A DNA stretch of 64,000 nucleotides from an uncultured Verrucomicrobiae bacterium. GTDB lineage: Bacteria > Verrucomicrobiota > Verrucomicrobiia > JADLBR01 > CALLMV01. Below, piece by piece: positions 8,167-17,244 of this stretch; the stretch's first letter is position 1; the number at the start of each line of letters is the position of its first letter. A model generated the notes under the pieces. The model was not told where the DNA came from, ran no database searches, and saw only the letters and a list, made by a program, of their open reading frames with translations. The translations under genes were made by a program, and so were the position numbers. The stretch covers positions 21,973 through 85,972 of the forward strand of contig CALLMV010000023.1 of the NCBI GenBank assembly GCA_938005615.1. Reading direction: 5' to 3'.

Positions 8167-9327
8167 GTGAAGGTTTTTGCGGACATCGTTTACTGTGGCG
8201 GCGGGCGTGTGCTAGAGCCCGGGCTGGTCGTGGTGTCTGATAACCTGATAGTAGATGTCAGGGAGGCAAAAACTGGTGATGGGGCTGATGTGCTGCTCAG
8301 AGGCTGTGCTCTGTTTCCTGGCTTGGTAAATGCACACGCCCATATGGATTATACGTTATTTCAAGAAGCTTTCCTGCCGACCAAGAGTTTTACTGCATGG
8401 CTTTCGATGATGAACCAGACCAAGCGCCACACGTCCGAAAGCGAGATCGCAGAAGGAATTCGCAAGGGTATTGCAATGGCAATCAGGAGCGGCACGACGA
8501 GCTTGGTAAACATCTGTGCGTATCCGCATCTGGTGCCAGCAGTTGAGGAGGGACCGCGTTGTTGGCAGGTGCTTGAGGCGACGGATGTGAACCGAAGCTT
8601 CGTGTTTCCAGATCTGGAAAACTTCCAAGGCGTATCACCACATGCGCCTTACACGGCATCAACTGAACTGTATCGTAGGTCGAAGCGTACAGCTCTCCAG
8701 CGGGGTTTGCTGTTCACAACTCATGTAAATGAATCCAATGAAGAGATGGAGATGTTCACCCTCGGGACGGGGGAGCTATACGAAATGATGCTTGGGCTGG
8801 GTAGGGACATGAGCGATTGCGGGTATGCCTCTGGCTTAGCGCTTTTGCTAGAAGAAGGCCTGCTACCTCAAGGCTCGTTGCTCGCACATGTGAATTTTTG
8901 TGAATCTTGGGAGATGGCAAAATTACGCGATGAGTGTCATACTGTTGTACACTGCCCATCGTGCCATAAGTTTTTCAGCCGCTCGAAGTTTTCAGCTAAG
9001 CAATATCTTCGGGCGGGGGTCAATTTAGCCCTCGGCACCGACAGTGCAGCAACGGGAAGTTCGTTGAGCATGATTGAAGAGATGCGGATTTTCAGTGAAT
9101 TGCAGCCGGACTTTAGCATGGCTGAGATTTTTCTTTTGGCTACAGAGCACGGTGCGCGAGCACTCGGCTTACAGCACAACATCGGAAAGATTGCACCTGA
9201 ATACTTCGCATCGCTGTTTGCTGTGCCTCACGAAGGACGTGCTCCTTTGCATGCGCTTTTTGCCCATCGGGGCGAAGTACGGTGGGTGATGGTGGAGGGT
9301 CGTGTGGTTTATGGAGGCGAGCCGTGA
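8167..9327 (+). CDS. Amidohydrolase, MqnX / S-adenosylhomocysteine-deaminase-like
   Basis: Metal-dependent deaminase of the TrzA/ATZ group, 386 residues, GTG start at 8167. Visible: the N-terminal composite beta-sandwich, PGLVNAHAHMDYT with the metal HxH, SPHAPYTAS, the THVNES..E block with the third His and catalytic Glu, AHVNFCE, VHCPSCHKFF, and LGTDSAATGSSLSMIEEMR with the metal Asp. The pattern HxHxDYT and the THVNES segment resemble aminodeoxyfutalosine deaminase (MqnX) of the futalosine menaquinone pathway more than cytosine or guanine deaminases. That is inference, since no other mqn gene is nearby. All catalytic residues appear intact. Confidence 0.75.
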   Translation: MKVFADIVYCGGGRVLEPGLVVVSDNLIVDVREAKTGDGADVLLRGCALFPGLVNAHAHMDYTLFQEAFLPTKSFTAWLSMMNQTKRHTSESEIAEGIRKGIAMAIRSGTTSLVNICAYPHLVPAVEEGPRCWQVLEATDVNRSFVFPDLENFQGVSPHAPYTASTELYRRSKRTALQRGLLFTTHVNESNEEMEMFTLGTGELYEMMLGLGRDMSDCGYASGLALLLEEGLLPQGSLLAHVNFCESWEMAKLRDECHTVVHCPSCHKFFSRSKFSAKQYLRAGVNLALGTDSAATGSSLSMIEEMRIFSELQPDFSMAEIFLLATEHGARALGLQHNIGKIAPEYFASLFAVPHEGRAPLHALFAHRGEVRWVMVEGRVVYGGEP

Positions 9328-9384
9328 TTGGGAAAGTGACTCTAGCGTATTGTTTTCCTTCTGGCATTGGGATATGCGTTTGCG

Positions 9385-10350
9385 ATGAGGTTGATAGCTT
9401 TCTCTGGGGCGCTCATTACTGTGTTCTGGCTTTCTCAATTGAGAGTATTGGCAGACGCGCAAAGCCTAGCTCAAGATCGTGAAAATCAGATTTTTCCGCA
9501 CTCAAATATTCTGCAAGAAATAGAAAACACTAACCAAAAGCTTGGAAGTGCCTCAATCTTATCGCAGGATGAAGCATCAGATCTATCCAAGCCAGTGACG
9601 ATCACATTTGGTCTGCTTGGTAGTCCTTCTTTTGAATTTGCAGGTGGGTTGTCACCAGACATTTTTTGGCGCAGGGATGCATGGCGCATGGAGAGTGATT
9701 TCACTTTCTTTGGGATATTAACTGGGGATGAGTTGCCCGCAGATTCATCCTTGAAAGGTTTACAGGCGCCTGACGGTTCTCACTTTGCTTACATCCGTAA
9801 CTTAAAAAAAAACGATGCCCGTTGGCTGAGTGGGGTGGAGCTCATCGCTGGAGCGTACTATTTGCTACGTGGTAAGCTGGCAGTGGCTCTTGAGGCAGGT
9901 GAATCTGGTGGAGCAAGTCTTGGAATATTTAACGGCCCTGTGAGCGATTTGGTGCAAGACACGGGCGGGACTTGGGTTGATCGTGAGTTATACTTTCGGG
10001 TAGGCCCAGAAAATCGTTTTGCAGAAGTCGCGCTGAGACTTGGCTTTTTTGGAAAGGATGTACGGGGTGAGGCGGCGTTCGACCAGATTGATTTGAGGAG
10101 AATATCACCGGAGGAAATTCCTCTAGGTGTCAGAGTCTTCGATTTGGGTGGCGAGCCGCGGAATTCTGTTGTCTTTAGGGAAAGCTCTTCTGCCTCGGAG
10201 TTGCGCAAAGGCGCGCAACCTTTAGCACTCGTGGTTGGAGTGGGTGCTTTTGTTTTTGCTGTCTTCGCGACGTTGTTCTTGCTTGTTCAACTGGACCGTT
10301 GGGAGGGGCGCGAGGCTAAGAGCAACGACGAGAACAAATCCGGAAAATGA
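9385..10350 (+). CDS. Membrane-anchored extracytoplasmic protein with a jelly-roll-like region
   Basis: About 321 residues, not assigned to a named family. An N-terminal hydrophobic segment (RLIAFSGALITVFWLSQL) acts as signal or anchor, and a second membrane span lies near the C terminus (LALVVGVGAFVFAVFATLFLLV) with a charged cytoplasmic tail. Residues about 135-235 read like a CBM4/9-type beta-sandwich: a Tyr-Tyr-Leu-Leu-Arg-Gly-Lys strand, then GTWVDRELYFRVGPENRFAEV, ALRLGFFG and AAFDQIDLRRI. The ATG at 9385 is preferred over the TTG at 9367. Its stop overlaps the ATG of the large glycosyltransferase (ATGA at 10347), so the two are coupled and probably work together at the cell surface. 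Confidence 0.6.
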   Translation: MRLIAFSGALITVFWLSQLRVLADAQSLAQDRENQIFPHSNILQEIENTNQKLGSASILSQDEASDLSKPVTITFGLLGSPSFEFAGGLSPDIFWRRDAWRMESDFTFFGILTGDELPADSSLKGLQAPDGSHFAYIRNLKKNDARWLSGVELIAGAYYLLRGKLAVALEAGESGGASLGIFNGPVSDLVQDTGGTWVDRELYFRVGPENRFAEVALRLGFFGKDVRGEAAFDQIDLRRISPEEIPLGVRVFDLGGEPRNSVVFRESSSASELRKGAQPLALVVGVGAFVFAVFATLFLLVQLDRWEGREAKSNDENKSGK

Positions 10351-13300
10351 AAACTACTGCGAGTGAAATACCATCTTGGTTGGTGATGCGGATGGTATTT
10401 GCGGCTCTTATTGGTGTGTTGCTGAGAGTGATACTGTCTCGGCTTCCCGGACATGATGTTGACATGGGTTGTTTCATGGCGTGGTCGGCCGATATTTATG
10501 AACGGGGAACCGCGCACTTTTTTCGTGAAGGTTATTTCTGTGATTACCCGCCGTTTTATCTTTATGTTCTGTGGCTCGTTGGATGGGTGAGAAGTTTTTT
10601 TCCTGGAGAAGTTGCTAGTTTGCTCATCAAGCTGCCTCCGATTGCGGCCGATATAATTTTGGGGCTCTTGCTCTGGAAGGCGTGTCGTGGGGTGTTCACG
10701 GAAAAAGCAAGGTTTTTGATATTTTGTGCGATCATGCTTTATCCTCCGCTGCTACTCAATAGTGCTGTTTGGGGCCAGGTAGATTCTGTGACCGGAGTAC
10801 TATGCCTAGCCTGCGCCCTTCATTTGCGAGGGGGACGCTTGCTTTTGGCAGGTGCGTTGTTTGGCGCGGCAATGGCTATGAAGCCTCAAGCGTTCTCCAC
10901 TGCGGGCATGTTTGTCCCTGCCTTTGTCGTCGCCTGGTCTCGAGGAAGATTGGGGAGAATACCAGGGGCAGTCGCTTTGGCGATACTGGTGTTCGTTTTA
11001 TTAGCGATGCCGTTTGCCGACGGCCGTGGGATTGTTCCGGTGTTTGAACGATATATTGCAATGTATGAGACTTATACCATATCGTCTTTCAATGCACCGA
11101 ACTTTCTCTGCTCCATTGGCGGTAATTTGAAGTCGGAGGAAAGCGTAGTTGCTGGGATTTCACTTGCTGTTTGGGCCAAACTCTTTCTTGGCTTGAGCCT
11201 TGGGGCAGGCTTTGCCGTGGCTTTGCGTGGGCGGAGGGGGCAAATGCCAGAGCCTCTCTTGCTGGGAGCTTATTGCTCGATGTCGTTTTTCTTCTTTGGC
11301 CCACGAATGCATGAGCGTTATTCTTTTCTGGCTTTGATTTTTCTTTTGGGGGCTTGGCTAGTGAGCAGGGACAGACGTTTACTGATAGCTCACCTTCTTT
11401 TGACCGTCACTTTTGTTTTGAATGTGGGACAAGTTTATTTGATGAGTTTAGAAAGAAAGTATCACATTCCCAGTAACGACGTTTTGTTGCTGACGCTTTC
11501 TTGGATAAACTGGATGCCGTTGCTTTTGATTGGATTGGTCCTGTTCTTTCCGAACAGCAGACAGAATTGTGCTCAAAACGTGTTGTTGAGGGAAAGAATT
11601 AGGCTGGAACCTTGGATGATACGGGAGCGGCGAATTGTGGCGTTGTGTGTATCTGTACTTTTGGTGGCGAGCGGGACGTTGTTTCTTTGGAGGTTGGGCA
11701 GCATCAAGGCGCCTGTCACCGAGTGGGTTGCGGCGGATTATCCGGTTGTGATACTAGATTTGGGGCGAGACGTCGAGCTTGCTTCCGTGATGGTGTTTGC
11801 TGGCCCTGTTCATAACGGCTCGATCATTATCGAAACTTCTTCGAATGGTAGGATTTTTGAACACAATATGATTATTGATCAACCTTCAGTGTTCAATTGG
11901 CATGAACGACCGCTGAACTCCGTGGCTCGGTTTGTTCGCGTGCGCACACGTGTGCCCCAGACAAGAATTATGGAAATTGTTTTTCGTGACAAGTTGGGAA
12001 GAATTGTGCCAGTCGCCTCCGTAGAACCACCTTTAGCTAGGGCCATCGCGGACGAGCCGAACACCGCACCTGATCATCCTTCATCCTTCAACAGTACCTT
12101 TTTTGATGAGATCTATTTTGTCCGCACGGCTTATGAGCATTTGTATGAGCTGCCGATTTATGAAAACACACACCCGCCGTTGGGCAAGGTCGTTATCAGC
12201 GCTGGAATTGCTGTTTTGGGTTTAAATCCATTTGGATGGCGTCTTCCCTGTGCCCTAATGGGTATGTTATCGGGAGTGCTTTCTTTTTTTCTAGCTCGCA
12301 CAATATTTCGCTCAAACGCAGCAGGACTTTTAACGGGGCTGATGTTTGGATTGGATGGCCTTCTGATAAGCCAAAGCAGAATCGCGACTGTGGACGCGAT
12401 GATAACATCATTCACGTTAGCTGCATTTTGCTTTGGCTGGTGGTTTTCCCAAACTCACCTCCGGGATGGATGGTACAGAAGTTGGTGGAAACTGATGTTA
12501 GCCTGGTGTTTTCTCGGTTGTGCAGGCGCTACAAAATGGAATGGATTTTTCAGCGCACCGGCACTGCTGCTCGTATGTCTGAAACCCTGGATTTCGCGGT
12601 TGCTTTTCAGAAAGAAAGAAGCTGAAGATTCTTGGAAAAAAAATCTCTTGCACGCAGCCATTGTTCCTGCCTGCGGATTAATCATGGTGTGTGTGGTCTA
12701 TTTTGGAAGCTATGTCTTTGTGTTATCTAAAGAACAATCACGAGATTGGAATTGGGTCTTAGCTCAACCACATCATATATTTAGTTACCATTCAGGTGGC
12801 ATCCTAGAACACCCTTACTCATCCCCGTGGTGGAGTTGGCCGCTAATGCTTAAAAGCCTCTGGCAGCATACAGATAAACTGCAAGAAACCGGACTAAGTG
12901 CTGAAAGGGTTTCACTCGGAAATCCACTTTTGTATTGGATGGCATTTCCTAGTTTTCTTTGTTTTTGCTTTTTTGCCTTTGTAAGGTTTTTCAAAAAAAA
13001 GGAATTAGACTTTTTGTTAATCCTAGCAATTTTGTTAAGTTGTGTTTTACCGTGGATCTTAGTCAAGAGAAGTACATTTATCTATCATTTTTTGCCTATG
13101 CTTCCTTTTTATGTGATGACAATCACAGCGTTGGTTTGGGTAGCTTCTAAAGAAATGATACTTAAAAAAACTGCTTTAGGTTTAGGATCTCTTGTTTTGG
13201 CAATCTCTTTACTTGGTGTAAGTTTGTTCTATCCGTTGCAAGCAGGTATAACAACAGATAGTAGTTATCGCAGGGAAATGATGTGGCTAAACATTTATAA

Positions 13301-13355
13301 TAATCAGGATGCAAATAAAAAATCCGGCTGGTTTGGCTGGGTCTGGAACAACTAA
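10347..13355 (+). CDS. Three-part membrane glycosyltransferase: GT-C + discoidin-like + PMT (GT39)
   Basis: 1002 residues. Residues 1-410 form a Gpi18-like GT-C module: acidic loop HDVDMGCFMAW near residues 34-44, CDYPPFYLY, about ten membrane spans, MKPQAF and ARMHERY-type (here PRMHERYSF). Residues about 450-560 look like a discoidin/F5-8C galactose-binding domain (VVILDLGRDVELASVMVFAG, IIIETSSNG, ARFVRVRT). Residues about 575-1002 form a protein-O-mannosyltransferase module with FDEIYFVRTAYEHLY, YENTHPPLGK and SRIATVDAM. Such enzymes use polyprenyl-phosphate sugars to glycosylate exported proteins; the acceptor is unknown. The last third (about 12600-13355) is visibly more AT-rich than the first. 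Coupled to the preceding gene by ATGA. Confidence 0.85.
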   Translation: MKTTASEIPSWLVMRMVFAALIGVLLRVILSRLPGHDVDMGCFMAWSADIYERGTAHFFREGYFCDYPPFYLYVLWLVGWVRSFFPGEVASLLIKLPPIAADIILGLLLWKACRGVFTEKARFLIFCAIMLYPPLLLNSAVWGQVDSVTGVLCLACALHLRGGRLLLAGALFGAAMAMKPQAFSTAGMFVPAFVVAWSRGRLGRIPGAVALAILVFVLLAMPFADGRGIVPVFERYIAMYETYTISSFNAPNFLCSIGGNLKSEESVVAGISLAVWAKLFLGLSLGAGFAVALRGRRGQMPEPLLLGAYCSMSFFFFGPRMHERYSFLALIFLLGAWLVSRDRRLLIAHLLLTVTFVLNVGQVYLMSLERKYHIPSNDVLLLTLSWINWMPLLLIGLVLFFPNSRQNCAQNVLLRERIRLEPWMIRERRIVALCVSVLLVASGTLFLWRLGSIKAPVTEWVAADYPVVILDLGRDVELASVMVFAGPVHNGSIIIETSSNGRIFEHNMIIDQPSVFNWHERPLNSVARFVRVRTRVPQTRIMEIVFRDKLGRIVPVASVEPPLARAIADEPNTAPDHPSSFNSTFFDEIYFVRTAYEHLYELPIYENTHPPLGKVVISAGIAVLGLNPFGWRLPCALMGMLSGVLSFFLARTIFRSNAAGLLTGLMFGLDGLLISQSRIATVDAMITSFTLAAFCFGWWFSQTHLRDGWYRSWWKLMLAWCFLGCAGATKWNGFFSAPALLLVCLKPWISRLLFRKKEAEDSWKKNLLHAAIVPACGLIMVCVVYFGSYVFVLSKEQSRDWNWVLAQPHHIFSYHSGGILEHPYSSPWWSWPLMLKSLWQHTDKLQETGLSAERVSLGNPLLYWMAFPSFLCFCFFAFVRFFKKKELDFLLILAILLSCVLPWILVKRSTFIYHFLPMLPFYVMTITALVWVASKEMILKKTALGLGSLVLAISLLGVSLFYPLQAGITTDSSYRREMMWLNIYNNQDANKKSGWFGWVWNN

Positions 13356-13455
13356 ATTGTTAGCTCTCGTTTTGTATTGTCGATGTTATTCTTTTTTCAG
13401 GTTGTAACACAAGCCTGCACAAATTTTTAGACACTTAAGTTTATGACTAGTTATA

Positions 13456-13471
13456 CAAATCTTGAGATTTG
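13456..13471. terminator. Possible bidirectional terminator hairpin
   Basis: A perfect inverted repeat, CAAATC - TTGA - GATTTG, lies in the 161-base spacer between the convergent PMT-type gene and yicC. The stem is short and AT-rich and no clean T-run follows, so termination is only suggested by position. The rest of the spacer shows nothing recognisable. Confidence 0.35.
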
Positions 13472-13516
13472 GTAGGTCTTTAAAATGTGATTAATTCGTT
13501 TTAACCGAACGAAAGG

Positions 13517-14404
13517 CTATTCGAGGTTAGCAAGTTGTTCTCGAATTTTTTCTGTTTCAGCTTTGGCATTGACGATATGATGTGCTACGGAAGCGTCTGC
13601 ACACTTGGATGCAATGGTGTTTAGCTCACGAAGAATTTCCTGAGCCAAAAATTCGAGGTGCCGGCTGCGACCGTCTATTAAGTATTTCTTAAATGCACCT
13701 AAGTGTGATCTTAGGCGTGTAACTTCCTCGGTGTAATCGCCTCGTGAGACGAAAGAAATCACCTCGTTTCGAAGGTAGTCTGGCAAGGTGGCTGCCTTTG
13801 GAAGATCGTCAAATAACGAACGAAGTTTTTCATGTAGACGGCGCTCCGTGGTTTTTGCCAGACGTGGTGCTGAGGATGAGACTTTTTCCGTAATTTTGCA
13901 GATTAGTGACAATCTTGTTTCAATGTCTTGCCTGAGTTTTTCTCCCTCTCTCTCACGCTGCTGATTCCAATCACACAAGGCGGAAGAGAGAATTCTTTTT
14001 GTTTTTGCTATCGCAGTCACGGAGGGTGGAATACCAACTCCAAGATGCTCGCGCACAACACCGGGAAACCGAATGATGTCTTGAATGTTTGGTGTGCTGC
14101 GCAGTTTGAGTTTTTTGCAAAGTTTGTTGAGGGTGAAGTATGCAGTACTAGCGTTTATAAAGTCGATGTCGGGTGGCTTTTGTGTGTTGGTGTAAGTTAT
14201 AGAAACTTTCACAGCACCGCGTGAGCAATGTGCAGCTACAGTCTCACGAAAAATAGGTTCAGTAAACCCCCACCCTGCTGGTAAATTAATTGTTATCTCG
14301 AGTTGTTTGCGGTTGAGAGAAGAGATTTCAGCAGTCAGATTACCACCCGCGAGAGTTCCGAACGCAGTCCCATATCCTGTCATACTGCGTAATGAAGTAC
14401 TCAT
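13517..14404 (-). CDS. YicC/YloC-family endoribonuclease
   Basis: 295 residues, the normal length of the YicC family, whose members are endoribonucleases involved in RNA turnover. Seen: N-terminal LRSMTGYGTAFG (the family opener SMTGYG), EISSLNRKQLEI (compare the usual R-S-V-N-x-R-x-L-D), and the C-terminal block YTEEVTRLRSHLGAFKKYL, RHLEFLAQEILRELNTIASK and AKAETEKIREQLANLE, all diagnostic. The product is cytoplasmic. Its ATG overlaps the stop of the SRPBCC gene upstream (ATGA at 14401-14404), so the two are translated as a unit. No irregularities seen. Confidence 0.93.
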   Translation of the reverse strand: MSTSLRSMTGYGTAFGTLAGGNLTAEISSLNRKQLEITINLPAGWGFTEPIFRETVAAHCSRGAVKVSITYTNTQKPPDIDFINASTAYFTLNKLCKKLKLRSTPNIQDIIRFPGVVREHLGVGIPPSVTAIAKTKRILSSALCDWNQQREREGEKLRQDIETRLSLICKITEKVSSSAPRLAKTTERRLHEKLRSLFDDLPKAATLPDYLRNEVISFVSRGDYTEEVTRLRSHLGAFKKYLIDGRSRHLEFLAQEILRELNTIASKCADASVAHHIVNAKAETEKIREQLANLE

Positions 14405-14874
14405 ACAGCGGTGAAAATTTTTTCCAATTTCTGCTTTCTGTAATCAAAAATCTTTTTAAGTTGTGGCGCCACAACCCACGGATGGACAATATCGCCCAGC
14501 GGACTGATAGGTAAAACGTAGTGGACTAAATCACGAACCCGAGTGGCTTCGGGGCCAATTGGCTCTAAGAAGTGTTCGTGATGCCAAATGCGGTAAGGGC
14601 CGAGACGCTGCTCATCTACAAAATAGTATGGTTCACGTACGTGTGTAATTTCAGTAAGCCATGGCATCGGGATGCCCAGTACAGGGCGTACACGATATTC
14701 GATCATCAGCCCGGGGTGAATTTTTTCGGGAACTTTGGTAATGACACGGAAATCTAACTCTGCCGGAGTGATTTCTCGCAGATTCAACGGGCTAGAGAAG
14801 AAATCCCAGGCGACATTGTGTGGTACGGGTATTGTAATTTCAGTTTCTAATGTGTGGATTATTCCAAAACTCAT
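14401..14874 (-). CDS. SRPBCC (START-like) domain protein
   Basis: 157 residues forming a single helix-grip ligand-binding domain: N-terminal strand LETEITIPVPHNVAWDFFSSPLN, middle strands VITKVPEKIHPGLMIEYRV and WLTEITHVREPYYFVDEQ, and a C-terminal long helix APQLKKIFDYRKQKLEKIF. The segment GPYRIWHHEHFLEP followed by VRDLVHYVLPISPLGDIVH is characteristic of the SRPBCC proteins sometimes annotated as cell-division-inhibitor-like. The ligand is unknown and no catalytic role is claimed. It is transcribed with yicC (four-base overlap) and divergently from rplS, 170 bases away. Confidence 0.85.
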   Translation of the reverse strand: MSFGIIHTLETEITIPVPHNVAWDFFSSPLNLREITPAELDFRVITKVPEKIHPGLMIEYRVRPVLGIPMPWLTEITHVREPYYFVDEQRLGPYRIWHHEHFLEPIGPEATRVRDLVHYVLPISPLGDIVHPWVVAPQLKKIFDYRKQKLEKIFTAV

Positions 14875-14988
14875 TTCTGACTAATATCTGTCTTTCGTTT
14901 TTCATCAAGCTAAGCTAAGTGATTTGTTTCTTTTTAAGACTGTGCTCATCAGCAATCACTATGACATTTTATAAGATCGATTGCTTAC

Positions 14989-15018
14989 TTGACATCTAGA
15001 ATATTTCGAAAAAACTAA
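14989..15018 (+). promoter_or_regulatory. Candidate sigma70-type promoter of rplS
   Basis: A consensus -35 TTGACA (14989-14994) is followed after 18 bases by AACTAA as a weak -10, about 25 bases upstream of the rplS ATG. The same exact -35 hexamer occurs upstream of tRNA-Thr/tuf and of tRNA-Trp/secE. The -10 is poorly matched, so only the -35 is convincing. Confidence 0.45.
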
Positions 15019-15043
15019 ACCCTTAACCCTTTAAAGATCTTAT

Positions 15044-15421
15044 ATGAACACCGACACTTTAATTAAGAAAATCGAATCAGAGCAGTTAAAGAGTGGGATA
15101 CCCAATTTCCGCGTGGGAGACTCTGTGAACGTGCATGTGAAAGTGCGCGAGGGTGATAAGGAGCGCATCCAGCAGTTTTCAGGCGTGATCATCGCTAGGG
15201 GTGGACGCGGCATCAATGAAACAATTACTGTACGGCGGATTTCGTACGGGGTGGGTGTTGAACGGGTGTTTCCGGTGCATTCGCCGATGATTGAAAAATT
15301 TGAGGTCGTCAAACAGGGCGTTACGCGACGCGCCAAGTTGTATTATCTGCGCAATCGCACAGGCAAGGCGGCTACTGCCGTTAAGGAGCTGCGGAGCGAA
15401 GCCACCAGTTTGAGGAACTGA
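15044..15421 (+). CDS. rplS: Ribosomal protein L19
   Basis: 125 residues, normal for L19, a 50S protein at the interface with the 30S subunit. Conserved blocks are [59 protein letters not shown] (read in two adjacent parts) and the C-terminal [16 protein letters not shown]. The leader just upstream of the ATG lacks a clear Shine-Dalgarno. In many bacteria rplS follows trmD; here rimM, trmD and rpsP are absent and the gene begins a transcription unit that continues into rnhB after 22 bases. Confidence 0.98.
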   Translation: MNTDTLIKKIESEQLKSGIPNFRVGDSVNVHVKVREGDKERIQQFSGVIIARGGRGINETITVRRISYGVGVERVFPVHSPMIEKFEVVKQGVTRRAKLYYLRNRTGKAATAVKELRSEATSLRN

Positions 15422-15443
15422 TCTCATCGCCCAGAAGTTTGTA

Positions 15444-16091
15444 GTGGGGCTGGATTGGGCAGAGGAGAAGGTTTTGCGCGGCTCTGCCCGCGTGGTGGCC
15501 GGTGTGGATGAAGTGGGGCGGGGGCCGCTTGCGGGTCCTGTGGTGGCTGCTGCCGTGATTTTGCCTGTGGGTCTGGAGGTTCCCCAACTCAACGATTCTA
15601 AGAAGATGTCGCCTCTTGCTAGGGCAAGGTGCAGGGATTTTCTACTTTCTCATGCAGGGGTCCGCTTTGCACTGGGAGTTAGTAGTGCTGGCGAGATTGA
15701 TCAGTTAAACATCCATGAAGCTACTCGGCTTGCGATGATTCGTGCGTTACTGGCTCTGAATGTTGAGCCGGAGTTTGTTTTGGTGGATGGTCGGCCTTGG
15801 AAAGATTTCCCCCTGGCCCATGCTGGTGTTGTTGGAGGGGATGGGAAGTGTCCTTCGATTGCAGCGGCATCTGTGCTTGCGAAATGCACTCGGGACGAAA
15901 TGATGTGTGATTTACATAAGAAGGATGGACGTTATGGGTTTGACAAGCACAAGGGTTATGCGACGGCTGGGCACTTGGCCGCACTGGCTCGCTACGGCCC
16001 TGGACCGGAGCATCGGATGTCGTTTGCGCCCGTGGCACAAGCGCAAGTGCCCGGAGGTGGCAACACGCAGGCAGTTGGGCCGCTTCGCTGA
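15444..16091 (+). CDS. rnhB: Ribonuclease HII
   Basis: Removes RNA from RNA-DNA hybrids, including single misincorporated ribonucleotides. 215 residues, GTG start at 15444. The active-site pattern is complete: AGVDEVGRGPLAGPVVAAAV with the Asp-Glu pair near residues 21-22, LNDSKKMS, the VDGRPW segment with the third Asp, and CPSIAAASVLAKCTRDEMM with the fourth acid. The YGFDKHKGYATAGHL block also fits. The last 25 residues overlap the beginning of yraN in another frame. rplS-rnhB-yraN is a common bacterial order, which supports all three calls. Confidence 0.97.
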   Translation: MGLDWAEEKVLRGSARVVAGVDEVGRGPLAGPVVAAAVILPVGLEVPQLNDSKKMSPLARARCRDFLLSHAGVRFALGVSSAGEIDQLNIHEATRLAMIRALLALNVEPEFVLVDGRPWKDFPLAHAGVVGGDGKCPSIAAASVLAKCTRDEMMCDLHKKDGRYGFDKHKGYATAGHLAALARYGPGPEHRMSFAPVAQAQVPGGGNTQAVGPLR

Positions 16092-16437
16092 GGATGCGGC
16101 AGTTTCGATGTTGCCTAAGTATGGGTTGAAGTTGTTGTACAGGAATTTTGTCGCTGATCAGGGGGAGGTGGATATTGTGGCGCGCGATGGGGGGACCTTG
16201 GTCATTGTGGAAGTGCGGGCGCGGAGCGCCTCGGATTTTGGCTCTCCGGCCGAGTCTGTAGGCCCTGCTAAGCAGAAACGAGTGGCGCGAGCCGCCATGG
16301 CCTGGGTGAGGTTGTTGGATAAACGTAGGGTGAATTTGAGGTTTGATATCATTGAGGTTTTCCTCAAACCTGGGGAGGTTCCTGAGTTGAGGCACATCGA
16401 GAATGCTTTTGACCTGCCGCGATCCATTCTTTACTAA
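16057..16437 (+). CDS. yraN: YraN/UPF0102 family endonuclease-like protein
   Basis: About 126 residues from a GTG at 16057, matching the family's usual size near 120. The reading frame stays open upstream to 15907, but that part lies inside rnhB and looks non-conserved. Family marks are RRQLGRFAEDAAVSML, YRNFVADQGEVDIVARDGG (the GEIDLIA-type nuclease-fold motif with Glu and Asp), LVIVEVRARSASDFG (the VEVK-type strand, here VEVR) and KQKRVARAAMAWV. The fold resembles Holliday-junction resolvase type nucleases; the cellular role is not established. It overlaps rnhB by 35 bases and is followed after five bases by mlaE. Confidence 0.85.
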   Translation: MATRRQLGRFAEDAAVSMLPKYGLKLLYRNFVADQGEVDIVARDGGTLVIVEVRARSASDFGSPAESVGPAKQKRVARAAMAWVRLLDKRRVNLRFDIIEVFLKPGEVPELRHIENAFDLPRSILY

Positions 16438-16442
16438 GAGAT

Positions 16443-17243
16443 GTGGTCAGGATTTTCTTTAGAACCACTTCCCGCTTGGGCCAGAGTTTCATTTCTTTGG
16501 TGAATTCTTTTGGGGAGGCGGCGTTGTTGTTTGCGTCGGCTGTTTTCTCTGTGTTTACGCAAAGGCTGCGGGGCAGGGAGCTGTTGCGGCAGATTTTGTT
16601 TGTGGGTGTGAAGTCGCAGTTTGTGGTGTTGACGACGGGGATTTTTACTGGTGCGGTGTTCGCGGCGCAGATTCAGTTTCAGTTTGCTCGGCTGGGGATG
16701 GAGTCCGCTACGGGGGTGGTGGCCACCATTGCGATGTGTCGCGAGCTGGGGCCTGTGATTTCCGCGTTAATGATTGCGGGTCGGGTGGGATCGGCAATGG
16801 CTGCTGAGTTGGCCACGATGAAGGTGACCGAACAGGTGGATGCGTTGCGTGGTCTGGCGGTCAGTCCGATTGATTATTTGGTGGTACCACGGTTTTTGGC
16901 GTTGATTATTTCTGGGCCGTTGCTTGTGGCTTTGGCTATAGGAGGGGGTATTGTTGCAGGCTACGTAGTGGCTGTGCCGCTGCTGGGAGTGGAGGGTAAT
17001 TATTATTGGGATCGCATTCAGCTTTTTACGGAGGCGAAGGATGTGTGGATAGGGTTGATTAAGGCATTTTTCTTTTCTCTCATAATCGCAGTGATTGCCT
17101 GTTATGAAGGTTTGCGCGTGGAAATGACGACTGAAGCTGTGGGGCGGGCCACGACGGATGCTGCCGTGAATGGCTCGATTGCGGTTTTGATTTCCAACTT
17201 TTTCTTCACGCTGTTGCTGAATTGGATTTTTCCCGTGGGCTGA
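16443..17243 (+). CDS. mlaE: MlaE-type lipid ABC transporter permease
   Basis: 266 residues with five to six membrane spans, GTG start at 16443. Family marks are TGIFTGAVFAAQIQFQFARLG, the ATIAMCRELGPVISALMIAGRVGSAMAAELATMKVTEQ coupling region (read in parts) with the ELGPVxxAL and GRVGSAxAAELGTM elements, EQVDALRGLAVSPIDYLVVPR, and a C-terminal CYEGLRVEMTTEAVGRATTDA. It forms the membrane core of the Mla-like phospholipid transporter. The next two genes supply the ATPase and the MCE-domain substrate-binding protein, so this is a compact mlaEFD operon. No mlaC or mlaA homologue follows. Confidence 0.95.
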   Translation: MVRIFFRTTSRLGQSFISLVNSFGEAALLFASAVFSVFTQRLRGRELLRQILFVGVKSQFVVLTTGIFTGAVFAAQIQFQFARLGMESATGVVATIAMCRELGPVISALMIAGRVGSAMAAELATMKVTEQVDALRGLAVSPIDYLVVPRFLALIISGPLLVALAIGGGIVAGYVVAVPLLGVEGNYYWDRIQLFTEAKDVWIGLIKAFFFSLIIAVIACYEGLRVEMTTEAVGRATTDAAVNGSIAVLISNFFFTLLLNWIFPVG

Positions 17244-17244
17244 T

